A stretch of DNA of 64,000 bases from Chlorogloeopsis sp. ULAP01 (GTDB lineage Bacteria; Cyanobacteriota; Cyanobacteriia; Cyanobacteriales; Nostocaceae), in NCBI RefSeq assembly GCF_030381805.1, contig NZ_JAUDRH010000002.1, forward strand, positions 496,001 through 560,000, given 5' to 3'. A program made the position numbers and the translations under genes. Shown one piece after another: positions 16,870-24,740 of this stretch; the first letter of the stretch is position 1, and each line of letters starts with the position of its first letter. Below the pieces are notes generated by a model. That model was given only the letters and a program-made list of their open reading frames with translations. It was not told where the DNA came from and searched no databases.

Positions 16870-17171
16870 TGCTATAGTGAGGCATAGAGTCAACAACTGA
16901 GAGTTTAAAACTCTCCCTTTTTGAGACTAAGACCGCTTAGGCAACAAGGAGGTGATGCCCATGATAGATAGTAGTAAAAGCATGGGTCATCAGGTTGCGA
17001 ATAGCCAGCTGTGTGCTGGGGCTGTTCTCTAAAAGTAAGCCTTAGTTCTCTTGAGAAACTAAGTTACTTAAGCAGCTAGGCTTGTTTGGAGATCCTTCCA
17101 GCAGCTAGGTTGTAACCTGAAGACCCGCTAGACCGCTCTTACCTAGATTCCTAAATCTAAAGTAAGAGCGG
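16870..17171 (+). ncRNA. candidate structured RNA or RNA leader
   Basis: About 300 bases without a normal gene but with many nested helices. TATAGT at 16873-16878 could be a -10 box. Then come hairpins at GAGAGTTTAAAACTCTC (about 16901), a compound stem with GCAAC (16941-16945)/GTTGC (16994-16998) outside and TGATGCCCATG (16953-16963)/CATGGGTCATCA (16981-16992) inside, AGCCAGC/GCTGGGGCT (17003-17023), CTTAGTT/AACTAAG (about 17042-17066), and a long 3' hairpin CCGCTCTTAC (17133-17142)/GTAAGAGCGG (17162-17171) whose inner part also pairs. It is on the strand of the flanking genes. I find no match to tmRNA, RNase P, SRP or common riboswitch cores I can recall; 6S RNA cannot be excluded. Confidence 0.45.
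16961..17032 (+). CDS. possible 23-residue leader or microprotein
   Basis: Inside the structured region, ATG at 16961 (or 16955) opens a 23-25 codon frame (MIDSSKSMGHQ..., ending LCAGAVL) closed by TAA at 17030. It is preceded by AAGGAGGTGAT (16946-16956), an 11-base match to the complement of the universal 16S 3' end, which is exceptional. The start codons lie in a hairpin stem and the Shine-Dalgarno in the internal loop, an arrangement seen in translationally regulated leaders. I do not recognise the peptide, and it may not be translated. Confidence 0.35.
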   Translation: MIDSSKSMGHQVANSQLCAGAVL

Positions 17172-17637
17172 ATAGTTATTTATAAGGTTGCTTTTGTTTG
17201 TCCAAGCTCTGTGATTGAAAAAAGTTAAACAGTTAAGAACTCACAGTGAGCCAAATCTAACGTCAGATAGAAGCTTTTCAAAAGATATTTAGAAAAATAA
17301 TTAACTATGTCCCTAAAGTTAGGGAACTAGATACTAAAAAGTGCGTCTGCATAGCTGGTTAACTCTAAACTCGCAAAAATAAAGATTGCACTGAGATATA
17401 TCTGGGTGAGACAATCTAGAAAATTAATATATTTTAATTACTTATAGATACTTAAAGTGGTAAGAGCGCGGTAAAGTTGCAAATTTAAGAACTCATCCCA
17501 GTAAATTCTCCTATTTTATTAATTTTTTCTATTGTTTGCGAAATAAACGAAAAAAAGGTAAAGGGTACAGATTGCTTTTGCTAGCCTTAATTGGACAAAA
17601 AACAATACAAAATCAAGTAAGTAGGAATTTGTTAATT
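17172..17637. other. spacer upstream of the pterin dehydratase gene
   Basis: AT-rich stretch following the structured region. An arm pair CTGTGA/TCACAG (about 17210-17247) could fold. A frame continuous with the dehydratase extends up to 17536 but encodes an atypical Lys-rich extension (MRNKRKKGKGYRLLLL), so it is treated as non-coding. Confidence 0.4.
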
Positions 17638-17919
17638 ATGGCGCAGTTACTTGACGAAGCAGAAATTCAACAAAAAGTCAGCAATCTTTTAGGCTGGACA
17701 AGGGAAGGAATGAGGTTGCAATGCAACCGCAAATTTAAGGATTTTGTACAAGCAATCGAGTTTGTAAATAAGCTAGTTGAACCTGCTGAGTCATTAGGGC
17801 ATCACCCAGATATAGAGATTTCTTATAACAAAGTCAAAATCATCCTTACGACACATGATGCAGGTGGTTTAACACAGAAAGACTTTGATTTAGCAGAGGT
17901 AATTTCACAGATTAGTTAA
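17638..17919 (+). CDS. pterin-4a-carbinolamine dehydratase
   Basis: A 93-residue enzyme of the PCD/DCoH (PhhB) family that dehydrates 4a-hydroxy-tetrahydropterins. The active-site pattern E-x3-H-H-P-x5-Y-x9-H is complete (ESLGHHPDIEISYNKVKIILTTH), and the opening LLDEAEIQQKVSNLLGW is normal. The ATG at 17638 is chosen because homologues begin here. In cyanobacteria its partner is uncertain, since aromatic amino acid hydroxylases are not universal; a role in pterin recycling or molybdopterin-linked chemistry has been discussed for the family. Confidence 0.9.
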   Translation: MAQLLDEAEIQQKVSNLLGWTREGMRLQCNRKFKDFVQAIEFVNKLVEPAESLGHHPDIEISYNKVKIILTTHDAGGLTQKDFDLAEVISQIS

Positions 17920-18355
17920 TCTAGTAGCACTGTTAACCTCAAAGCAATGTGTAGCTAAACCATTGGGAATATAGCTGTCTTAAATAAAGGTAGAAATTTT
18001 AGTGAGGCAACCATGCTCGAACCAAACTTTCTTACCTTAACTATGTTGGCTATTCCTGCCCAAAATTCTTGTTGTCCATATCGCACGATGTGACAGTTTT
18101 ATTTGCGAACGCCCATGTATTGCCATCTGACTCAGATGACTTATAATTACAAACTATAAAGATATGTTTTTGCATAAGTTAATTACATAAAAGTTTTACC
18201 CTAATTTAATCAATTGTTAGCTTTGCAAAAACTAAAATTGTCTTTAGTAGGGCAAATTATGCCTCATCCACAGGTTTCAACAAGAAGTCGCTTTTTCAGT
18301 AATAGTTGCAGCAAATCAAAATTACTTATACGACAAGGTGTGAGGAGAACAGATA
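17920..18355. other. porin upstream region
   Basis: No long gene. A 26-codon frame at 18013-18093 (ATG after GAGG; contains NSCCPYRTM at the end) has a usable ribosome site but no recognisable similarity; it may be a leader peptide or chance. The 5' untranslated region of the porin probably starts within this stretch, as AT-rich promoter-like sequence extends to 18250. Confidence 0.35.
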
Positions 18356-20083
18356 ATGATGTCTAATATCTTGTGGAAATCCTTGGTGGCAAGTCCAGCA
18401 GTATTAGGAGCTACTTTGTTAGTCTCTGCAACTGCGATCGCAGCACCAAATAGCACTACCCCTGAAACCGCTCAAACAGAACAGACACAATTTAGTGCTG
18501 TCTCAGAAATCACTAACCAGCCAAAAATTTTAGCTCAGGCTGCACCAGCACAATCAACCGAAGTTTTACAACAAGTTAGTCAATACAGCAACTCAGAAAG
18601 ACAAAATTCAATTTCTCAGGTAACTTCGGTTTCCCAGTTTTCTGACGTACAGCCAACTGACTGGGCATTCCAAGCTTTGCAGTCCTTGGTTGAGCGTTAC
18701 GGTTGTATCGCTGGTTATCCCAATGGTACCTATCGTGGAAACCGTGCTTTGACCCGTTATGAATTTGCAGCAGGTTTGAATGCCTGTTTAGATCGGGTTA
18801 ATGAACTGATAGCCACAGCAACAGCCGACTTGGTAACAAAAGAAGATTTGGCTACTTTGCAGCGATTGCAAGAAGAATTTTCTGCTGAACTCGCTACCTT
18901 GCGCGGTCGTGTAGATGCATTAGAAGCGCGTACTGCGGAATTAGAAGCCAATCAATTTTCTACTACCACAAAACTCGTCGGTGAAGCAATTTTTGCCCTT
19001 ACCGATGCTTTTGGGGATCAAGCCGGTGACGATAACAATACCGTCTTCCAGAACAGGGTACGTTTAGACTTGCAAACCAGCTTTACAGGCAGAGACGTGT
19101 TGCACACCCGTCTTGCTGCTGGTAATGCAGATAGGCTTAATGTTGGAGATCCTACTGGTGCAGAGGCTTTCCAAACTTTCAATATTGGTAATACAGGTAA
19201 TAATAACGTCAATCTAGATTGGTTGGCGTACTACTTCCCACTTGGTGATGCTGCACGAGTATATGTTGCAGCAACTGGCGGTATTTGGAGCGACGTCGCT
19301 GCTACCACCAACCCTTACTTTGAGGACTTCGATGGTGGTAACGGTGCTCTGTCTACCTTTGCTTCTCAAAACCCCATCTTCCGTGTAGGTGGTGGTGCTG
19401 GTGCAGCAGTAAACTTCGGTTTTGGCAGTCAGCGCAGTTTCCTCCTACCATCTTCAGTTACAGTCGGTTACTTGGGATCTGAGCCAAACGATTCTGGCAT
19501 CGGTTCAGGTGTATTCAATGGTAACTATGCTGCTTTAGGACAGTTAAACTTTAATCTTGGCGATCGCCTAGCATTAGCTGCAACCTACGTTCATGGTTAT
19601 CATGGTTCAGGTAGTGTTCTATTCGATCAAGGTACTGTGACTGCTCCTGTAGTAGGTACTTCTCAAGCCAATACATTAAGCGCTCTTAATGCATCTTCGA
19701 GTAATTCCTACGGCATATCGGCAGCCTTTAGACCAAGTGATAGACTCTCTATCAGTGGCTTTGTTTCCTACCACGATGTTACTGGCTTTGGTTCCGATGA
19801 CGACTATGAAGCTTGGAGTTACGGAGCTGGTGTAGCTTTCCCCGACTTAGGAAAGAAAGGTAACGTTTTGGGTATTTTCGGTGGTGCACAACCATATGCT
19901 TTGAACAAAGTAGCAGGTGTTAATGATAGCGATATACCCTGGCACATCGAAGGTTTCTATAAGTATCGTGTCAGTGACAATATCTCCATCACTCCTGGTG
20001 TAATTTACTTGCTCAATCCTGGTCAAAGCAGTGATAACGACGATGCTATCATCGGTACGCTCAGAACTACTTTCACATTCTAG
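18356..20083 (+). CDS. SLH-domain OprB-type iron uptake porin
   Basis: A 575-residue outer-membrane porin of the cyanobacterial SLH/OprB group. Signal peptide (VASPAVLGATLLVSATAIAA) ends at about residue 30; a Q/S-rich spacer follows, then one SLH domain (FSDVQPTDWAFQALQSL and GYPNGTYRGNRALTRYEFA, about 98-145) that binds peptidoglycan, a coiled coil (ATLRGRVDALEARTAELEANQ, about 180-200), and a C-terminal beta-barrel with alternating strands ending in TLRTTFTF, a typical terminal Phe. Members admit inorganic ions including iron. Two consecutive ATGs give an ambiguous start. A strong terminator follows at 20120. Confidence 0.9.
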   Translation: MMSNILWKSLVASPAVLGATLLVSATAIAAPNSTTPETAQTEQTQFSAVSEITNQPKILAQAAPAQSTEVLQQVSQYSNSERQNSISQVTSVSQFSDVQPTDWAFQALQSLVERYGCIAGYPNGTYRGNRALTRYEFAAGLNACLDRVNELIATATADLVTKEDLATLQRLQEEFSAELATLRGRVDALEARTAELEANQFSTTTKLVGEAIFALTDAFGDQAGDDNNTVFQNRVRLDLQTSFTGRDVLHTRLAAGNADRLNVGDPTGAEAFQTFNIGNTGNNNVNLDWLAYYFPLGDAARVYVAATGGIWSDVAATTNPYFEDFDGGNGALSTFASQNPIFRVGGGAGAAVNFGFGSQRSFLLPSSVTVGYLGSEPNDSGIGSGVFNGNYAALGQLNFNLGDRLALAATYVHGYHGSGSVLFDQGTVTAPVVGTSQANTLSALNASSSNSYGISAAFRPSDRLSISGFVSYHDVTGFGSDDDYEAWSYGAGVAFPDLGKKGNVLGIFGGAQPYALNKVAGVNDSDIPWHIEGFYKYRVSDNISITPGVIYLLNPGQSSDNDDAIIGTLRTTFTF

Positions 20084-20119
20084 AGCAATAATAATTTGCA
20101 CATAAATTTTGATATATGT

Positions 20120-20152
20120 AAAGCTCCCCACTATGATGGGGAGCTTTTTTTG
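20120..20152 (+). terminator. intrinsic terminator of the porin gene
   Basis: AAAGCTCCCC-actatga-TGGGGAGCTTTTTTTG, a GC-rich stem of about 9 bp with a run of seven T, 37 bases after the porin stop. Confidence 0.9.
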
Positions 20153-20205
20153 TTTTTAGCACAAAAAATAACAAACCCCAGTGGAGAACCGGAGTATACT
20201 AGAAA

Positions 20206-20250
20206 TAAGGATGGAAATTCAGACTTTATCCTTAATCGTTGATCCTTAAT
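20206..20250. promoter_or_regulatory. repeated TAAGGAT box upstream of the Rrf2 gene
   Basis: TAAGGAT at 20206-20212 faces ATCCTTA at 20228-20234 (perfect 7-bp arms, 15-bp spacer); a second ATCCTTAAT at 20242-20250 directly repeats the one at 20228-20236. The same TAAGGAT occurs at 20758-20764 just before cysK, where it also serves as ribosome site. Candidate operator for autoregulation by the Rrf2 protein. Inference from position only. Confidence 0.4.
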
Positions 20251-20265
20251 TATTTCGCGCTGCCT

Positions 20266-20706
20266 GTGGAACTATCGTGTAAATCAGAATACGCAATTCT
20301 TGCTTTATTAGAATTGGCAATTCATTACCAAAGCGGAGAGCCGCTACAAATTCGCCAAATAGCGGCGCAGCAGAATATTCCTGATCGCTATTTGGAACAA
20401 CTGCTAGCCACTTTGAGGCGTGGAGGTTTAGTCAAAAGCCTGCGTGGTTCAAAGGGTGGCTATTTATTGTCACGAGAACCTTGGAAAATAACTATTTTTG
20501 AGGTTTTAGGATGTGTTGAAGGCTTAGATAAGGTGCAAACCTATGAGGAAGACGCCAAGCCTAAAACTGTAGACGGTGATGTTGTAGAAGAAATTTGGCA
20601 AGAAGCACGTCAAGCAGCCAACTCCATTTTACAAAAATATACACTTGCCGATTTGTGTGAAAAAAGAGATTCACGACGGCAGTTGGATATCATGTATTAC
20701 ATTTAA
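20266..20706 (+). CDS. Rrf2 family transcription regulator
   Basis: A 146-residue winged-helix regulator. The GTG at 20266 gives the usual start MELSCKSEYAILALLELA; the wing region reads PDRYLEQLLATLRRGGLVKSLRGSKGGYLL, diagnostic for Rrf2. Only one cysteine follows the HTH (LGCVEG), so the three Cys that hold the Fe-S cluster in IscR and NsrR are missing, which points to a CymR-like sensor without a cluster. CymR in Bacillus controls cysteine metabolism together with CysK; here cysK is the next gene (64 bp), making that a reasonable model. No cluster or partner can be shown from sequence. Confidence 0.85.
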   Translation: MELSCKSEYAILALLELAIHYQSGEPLQIRQIAAQQNIPDRYLEQLLATLRRGGLVKSLRGSKGGYLLSREPWKITIFEVLGCVEGLDKVQTYEEDAKPKTVDGDVVEEIWQEARQAANSILQKYTLADLCEKRDSRRQLDIMYYI

Positions 20707-20711
20707 TCAAT

Positions 20712-20744
20712 AGTCAAAAGCCCATATTTTAGGGTTTTTTGACT
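20712..20744 (+). terminator. bidirectional-looking terminator between rrf2-like gene and cysK
   Basis: AGTCAAAAGCCC-atatttta-GGGTTTTTTGACT: a 12-bp stem (one bulge) with T run, 6 bases after the Rrf2 stop. It would separate or attenuate transcription into cysK. Confidence 0.75.
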
Positions 20745-20770
20745 AATAACCATTTATTAAGGATAAAAGA

Positions 20771-21733
20771 ATGCGAATAGCTCGTAACATTACAGAACTT
20801 GTTGGTCATACACCTTTAGTACAATTGAACCGTATCCCGCAAGCGGAAGGTTGTCTAGCCCAAATAGTGGTAAAACTAGAAAGCATGAATCCTGCATCAT
20901 CGGTCAAAGACCGCATCGGTGCTAGCATGATTAATGCTGCTGAGGAGGAAGGGTTAATTACTCCTGGTAAAACTGTATTAGTAGAACCTACTTCTGGAAA
21001 TACTGGTATTGCCTTGGCAATGGTGGCAGCGGCGAAGGGTTATCATCTGATCTTGACGATGCCAGAAACAATGAGTGCCGAGCGGCGAGCAATGTTACGA
21101 GCTTATGGTGCAGAATTAGAACTCACACCGGGAATTGAAGGTATGAGTGGTGCCATTCGGCGTGCTCAAGAGATAGTTGAGACAACGCCACACGCTTATA
21201 TGTTGCAACAATTTCGTAACCCTGCTAATCCGCAAATTCACAGAGAAACAACAGCAGAAGAAATTTGGGAAGATACTGATGGCAAGGTAGATATGATTGT
21301 AGCGGGTGTAGGTACAGGTGGCACTATTACCGGTGTGGCAGAGGTAATTAAAGTACGCAAACCCGGTTTTAAGGCGATCGCAGTTGAACCAACTAACAGC
21401 TCAGTTTTATCAGGGGGAAAACCGGGACCTCACAAAATCCAGGGTATTGGTGCCGGATTTATCCCCCAAGTACTGAAGGTAGGATTAATTGATGAAGTGA
21501 TTGCCGTCAGTGATGAGGAAGCGATCGCCTACAGTAGACGTTTGGCAAGAGAAGAAGGATTGCTATCTGGCATTTCCAGTGGTGCAGCATTGTGTGCAGC
21601 AATTCGTGTTGCTCAACGCCAAGAAAATGAAGGGCGCTTAATTGTGATGATTCAGCCCAGTTTTGGAGAGAGGTATCTAAGTACGCCGTTATTCCAAGAC
21701 CTAGAACCAAGGGTAGCAGCTAACATCAGCTAA
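20771..21733 (+). CDS. cysK: cysteine synthase A (O-acetylserine sulfhydrylase)
   Basis: A 320-residue PLP enzyme that forms cysteine from O-acetylserine and sulfide. PLP Lys46 is in SVKDRIG, the substrate loop is T74-SGNTG79, and the phosphate-binding GTGGTITG run lies near residue 180. Other family text: MNPASSVKDR, EPTSGNTGIALAMVAAAKGY. The ATG follows AAGGAT with 6-bp spacing. It is downstream of an Rrf2 regulator whose family often responds to cysteine status and can bind CysK. Full length, cytosolic. Confidence 0.95.
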   Translation: MRIARNITELVGHTPLVQLNRIPQAEGCLAQIVVKLESMNPASSVKDRIGASMINAAEEEGLITPGKTVLVEPTSGNTGIALAMVAAAKGYHLILTMPETMSAERRAMLRAYGAELELTPGIEGMSGAIRRAQEIVETTPHAYMLQQFRNPANPQIHRETTAEEIWEDTDGKVDMIVAGVGTGGTITGVAEVIKVRKPGFKAIAVEPTNSSVLSGGKPGPHKIQGIGAGFIPQVLKVGLIDEVIAVSDEEAIAYSRRLAREEGLLSGISSGAALCAAIRVAQRQENEGRLIVMIQPSFGERYLSTPLFQDLEPRVAANIS

Positions 21734-21748
21734 CGATACATTGGAATA

Positions 21749-22450
21749 ATGTTAGATACTAATCATTACCAAACCCTTAAAGTCAGTCCTAATGCCAGCC
21801 AAGCGGAAATTAAACAAGCTTATCGCCGCTTGGTAAAGCAATATCATCCTGATATCAATCAAGAAACAGCAAATCACGAGTATATTATCCGTATCAACGC
21901 GGCGTATGAAGTCTTAGGTGATACTAAAAGTCGCCAAATTTATGATCACCAATTACACAATCAGCGCCTGCAAACAACCAATGGCAACAGGCAACAGCGT
22001 AGCGCAACGGCTGGGCAACAATATCAAGCAACGCGACATACAGGACGGGATCTTGACGAACAAATTGAAGAATGGCTGCATCTGGTGTATCAACCAGTTA
22101 ATCGTTTGTTGCGTGAAATTCTCAATTCTTTGGCAATACAAATCGAGAAATTAGCGGCTGATCCATTTGATGATGAACTGTTAGAGCAATTTCAAGAATA
22201 CTTGAACACTTGCCGAGATGGCTTTAAGCAAGCACAAACAACTTTTCGTTCCCTGCCGAATCCCCCTAGCCTAGCAAGAGCAGCTGCTCATCTTTACTAT
22301 TGCCTGAATCAAATTGGCGATGGACTAGATGAATTAGAATATTTTCCCCTCAACTACGATGAAAGTTATTTACACGCAGGGCAAGAAATGTTCCGTATTG
22401 CCAAAGGATTATACTGGGAAGCTCAGGATTCCTTGGGCGTATACGCTTAA
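21749..22450 (+). CDS. J-domain (DnaJ-like) protein
   Basis: A 233-residue co-chaperone-like protein. The N-terminal J-domain (residues 4-68) has the invariant HPD in QYHPDINQ, plus YQTLKVSPNASQAEIKQAYRRL and AYEVLGD. There is no G/F-rich region or zinc-finger domain; the rest is a Gln-rich linker and a helical C-terminus (WLHLVYQPVNRLLREILNSL, then DELEYFPLNYDESYLHAG) seen in a cyanobacteria-specific J-protein. It should stimulate an Hsp70 ATPase. It starts 15 bp after cysK, so the two are likely co-transcribed. Confidence 0.87.
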   Translation: MLDTNHYQTLKVSPNASQAEIKQAYRRLVKQYHPDINQETANHEYIIRINAAYEVLGDTKSRQIYDHQLHNQRLQTTNGNRQQRSATAGQQYQATRHTGRDLDEQIEEWLHLVYQPVNRLLREILNSLAIQIEKLAADPFDDELLEQFQEYLNTCRDGFKQAQTTFRSLPNPPSLARAAAHLYYCLNQIGDGLDELEYFPLNYDESYLHAGQEMFRIAKGLYWEAQDSLGVYA

Positions 22451-22544
22451 AAATCCGCTTTTTTAATAAACACGGTTTATATAGAATAAAACTGACACGA
22501 ACATTGCCCACCTTCTGAAACAGTAATGTACGGAGACACGGTGC

Positions 22545-23018
22545 ATGACGAATATACAAGCTGAAAATTTATTACTTCCAAATCTGAATTCTCTTGGAGA
22601 TTTGACAGACTTGGAACGTGAGAATGTACAGTTGGTAACGGAATTTTTACAGGGCTGGATCAGTCAAGATATAGAAAAGATTATTTCAGTTATGGCACCA
22701 GATGGTGTTATTAATGACTTAGTTTTTCCCGAACCAGTGAAAGGTCATGAGGGAATCCGTAATTTTGCCCAGGATTTATTATCTGTTGTGAGTGATATCA
22801 ACTACCGGGTAGAAGATTTGTTAGTTAGGGGCGATCGCGTCGCATACCACGGCATATTTTCCGGAACCTTCATTGGTGACTTTATGGGAATGCCGACAAC
22901 AGGCAAAAGTTTTTCTGTGCCATATTCTGAGTTCGTCACTATCAAAAACGGCAAAATCGTCTATTTGTGGGATCAAACAGATGGCTTGCAGTTAGTGCAA
23001 CAAGTAGGTGGGATGTAA
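22545..23018 (+). CDS. SnoaL-like/NTF2-fold protein
   Basis: A 157-residue protein with the SnoaL/limonene-epoxide-hydrolase type NTF2 fold: VTEFLQGWISQDIEKIISVMAPDGVINDL, then KGHEGIRNFAQDLLSVVSDINY, then VEDLLVRGDRVAYHGIFSGT, ending with GKIVYLWDQTDGLQLVQQVG. Family members are ester cyclases, isomerases or small-ligand binders; the Asp and His positions that would decide are not clear. Soluble. Ribosome site GGAG is at 22533. Function cannot be named. Confidence 0.78.
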   Translation: MTNIQAENLLLPNLNSLGDLTDLERENVQLVTEFLQGWISQDIEKIISVMAPDGVINDLVFPEPVKGHEGIRNFAQDLLSVVSDINYRVEDLLVRGDRVAYHGIFSGTFIGDFMGMPTTGKSFSVPYSEFVTIKNGKIVYLWDQTDGLQLVQQVGGM

Positions 23019-23079
23019 TAAGTTGGTGCTGGAAAGGTTAGAATATTAAGAAATATTAAACTAAGCTACCAGTGTACTC

Positions 23080-23952
23080 ATGCAATGCATTGTGAATCGC
23101 CGCGCTCGGTTTTCGGCAAGTCATCGCTATTGGTTGCCAGAACTGAGTGAAGCTGAAAATGTTGAGAAATTTGGTGCTTGCTCCCGTTTTCCTGGACATG
23201 GGCATAACTATGTCTTATTTGTTTCCCTCGTCGGGAAATTAGATAAATATGGCATGGTGCTGAACTTGTCCGATGTAAAGCACATAATCAAGCAAGAAAT
23301 AACCAGCCAACTAGACTTTTGCTATCTCAACGATGTGTGGGCAGAATTTCAACAAACTCTGCCCACAACAGAGAATATTGCACGGGTGATCTGGCAGCGG
23401 CTAGCACCTCACTTGCCTTTAGTCCGCATACAGCTATTTGAAAATTCTGAGCTTTGGGCAGATTATATGGGGAATGGAATGGAAGCTTATCTTACTGTTA
23501 GCACTCACTTTAGCGCTGCCCATCGGTTAGCGCATCCCAATCTTAGTAATGAAGAGAACTTTGAGGTTTATGGTAAGTGCGCTCGTCCTAACGGTCATGG
23601 ACACAATTATCATCTAGAAGTGACAGTCAAAGGGGAAATAGATCCACGCATCGGCATGATTGTGGATTTAGGCGCTTTGAATCAGGTGATAGAAGATTAT
23701 GTAGTTGAGCCATTCGATCACACCTTCTTGAACAAAGATATCCCTTACTTTGCAGAGGTTGTTCCCACTGCTGAGAATATCGCACTGCACATTAGTAATT
23801 TATTGCGATCGCCAGTTCAAGATTTGGGAGCTAAACTTTTCAAAGTCAAATTAATCGAAAGTCCAAATAACTCTTGCGAAATTTACTGCACTGAGCCAGA
23901 GTCAAATATAGTTAGTGCTGCACAGAATCAGCCAGTTTTAATCGGCTTATAG
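23080..23952 (+). CDS. queD: tandem 6-carboxytetrahydropterin synthase (QueD/PTPS-like)
   Basis: A 290-residue protein with two PTPS/QueD domains in tandem. QueD converts dihydroneopterin triphosphate to 6-carboxytetrahydropterin on the way to queuosine. Domain 1 (1-125): zinc His15 in FSASHRYW, Cys34, His40 and His42 in GHGHNY. Domain 2 (135-280): His148, Cys167, His173 and His175, again GHGHNY. The catalytic Asp-His pair is intact in domain 2 (PFDHTFLN) but in domain 1 reads LDFCYLN, so the His is replaced by Phe. Domain 1 may therefore be only structural. Two-domain forms are known in cyanobacteria. Confidence 0.85.
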   Translation: MQCIVNRRARFSASHRYWLPELSEAENVEKFGACSRFPGHGHNYVLFVSLVGKLDKYGMVLNLSDVKHIIKQEITSQLDFCYLNDVWAEFQQTLPTTENIARVIWQRLAPHLPLVRIQLFENSELWADYMGNGMEAYLTVSTHFSAAHRLAHPNLSNEENFEVYGKCARPNGHGHNYHLEVTVKGEIDPRIGMIVDLGALNQVIEDYVVEPFDHTFLNKDIPYFAEVVPTAENIALHISNLLRSPVQDLGAKLFKVKLIESPNNSCEIYCTEPESNIVSAAQNQPVLIGL

Positions 23953-23971
23953 CCGTAAATACGTAATTTTT

Positions 23972-24173
23972 GGGGAACCTTCTTATACAAATCCTAGTTT
24001 AAAAATTCCTTTGTTCAAATTTTTGTCTGCCGAATTATTATCTATCTTCTTTTACTTGAAGGTAAGTAATTAAATGTGACATCAGCCTAAATTAACTAGT
24101 GTAGAAGGAATTTTCACTAGAGTTTTGTATAGAAAACCCTGTAAAGACGAACAAAATTCTTAATAGGTTCCCC
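23972..24173. repeat. inverted-repeat bounded element (MITE-like)
   Basis: About 202 bp with 9-bp perfect inverted ends (GGGGAACCT at 23972-23980, AGGTTCCCC at 24165-24173), extended by weaker TTA/TAA pairs, flanked on both sides by T-rich tracts. AT-rich, no coding potential. It follows queD and could be a small transposable element or a long hairpin. Confidence 0.45.
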
Positions 24174-24740
24174 TTTTATTTTGTCAATTATGTGAGTTAG
24201 ATAAACAATCTTTTAGAGATTATTTATAAAGTAAGCCTTAAATTGTAGGGTGTGTTAAAGCAGCGCGTAACCCACCGCATTTATTGGTGTGTTACTGAGT
24301 TAATTTACCATCCCAGAGAAAATACAAACAATGATAACGACAATAAAAATTATTTAAAATATTCATACAATTTAAAATTATTATATTTAGTTTGTTCCTA
24401 AAGAGAGAGAAAACTTTAATTTTTATAGGTATCCTAGTTAATATATTTTGATGGCTTGATTGCTTATTTTTGATTTTTGGTTATCATCTATAAATACTAA
24501 TGACCAAAAATAAAACGTAACGTAAATTACAAATTAGTTCAAAAAATCGAATTTCTGACAATAGGAATACTTATTTTTAGTCAAGGCACCTAAATGCATT
24601 GAATATCTAGAAAATTGAACTAGCATCATATGCAAGTGTCTGATTTGGCTTGCCTATTGTTAGTGTGTCAAATTTTCTGCTATTGCCAATTGGTTTATTG
24701 CATTCCTTGAAAATTTCACAAACTGTAAAAAGCTTAGATT
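24174..24740. other. AT-rich spacer with a GGGTG...CACC repeat
   Basis: No gene is seen. At 24248-24276 lies GGGTGTGTTA-aagcagcgcg-TAACCCACC, a decayed copy of the cyanobacterial palindrome GGGTGGGTTA...TAACCCACC. The rest is strongly AT-rich and probably holds the promoter of the glycosyltransferase gene. Confidence 0.45.

Noticed and set aside
16870..17171. tmRNA, RNase P RNA or SRP RNA
   Set aside because: The tRNA-like ends and tag of tmRNA, the GAGGAAAGTCC core of RNase P, and the GGAAGC tetraloop region of SRP RNA were not found.
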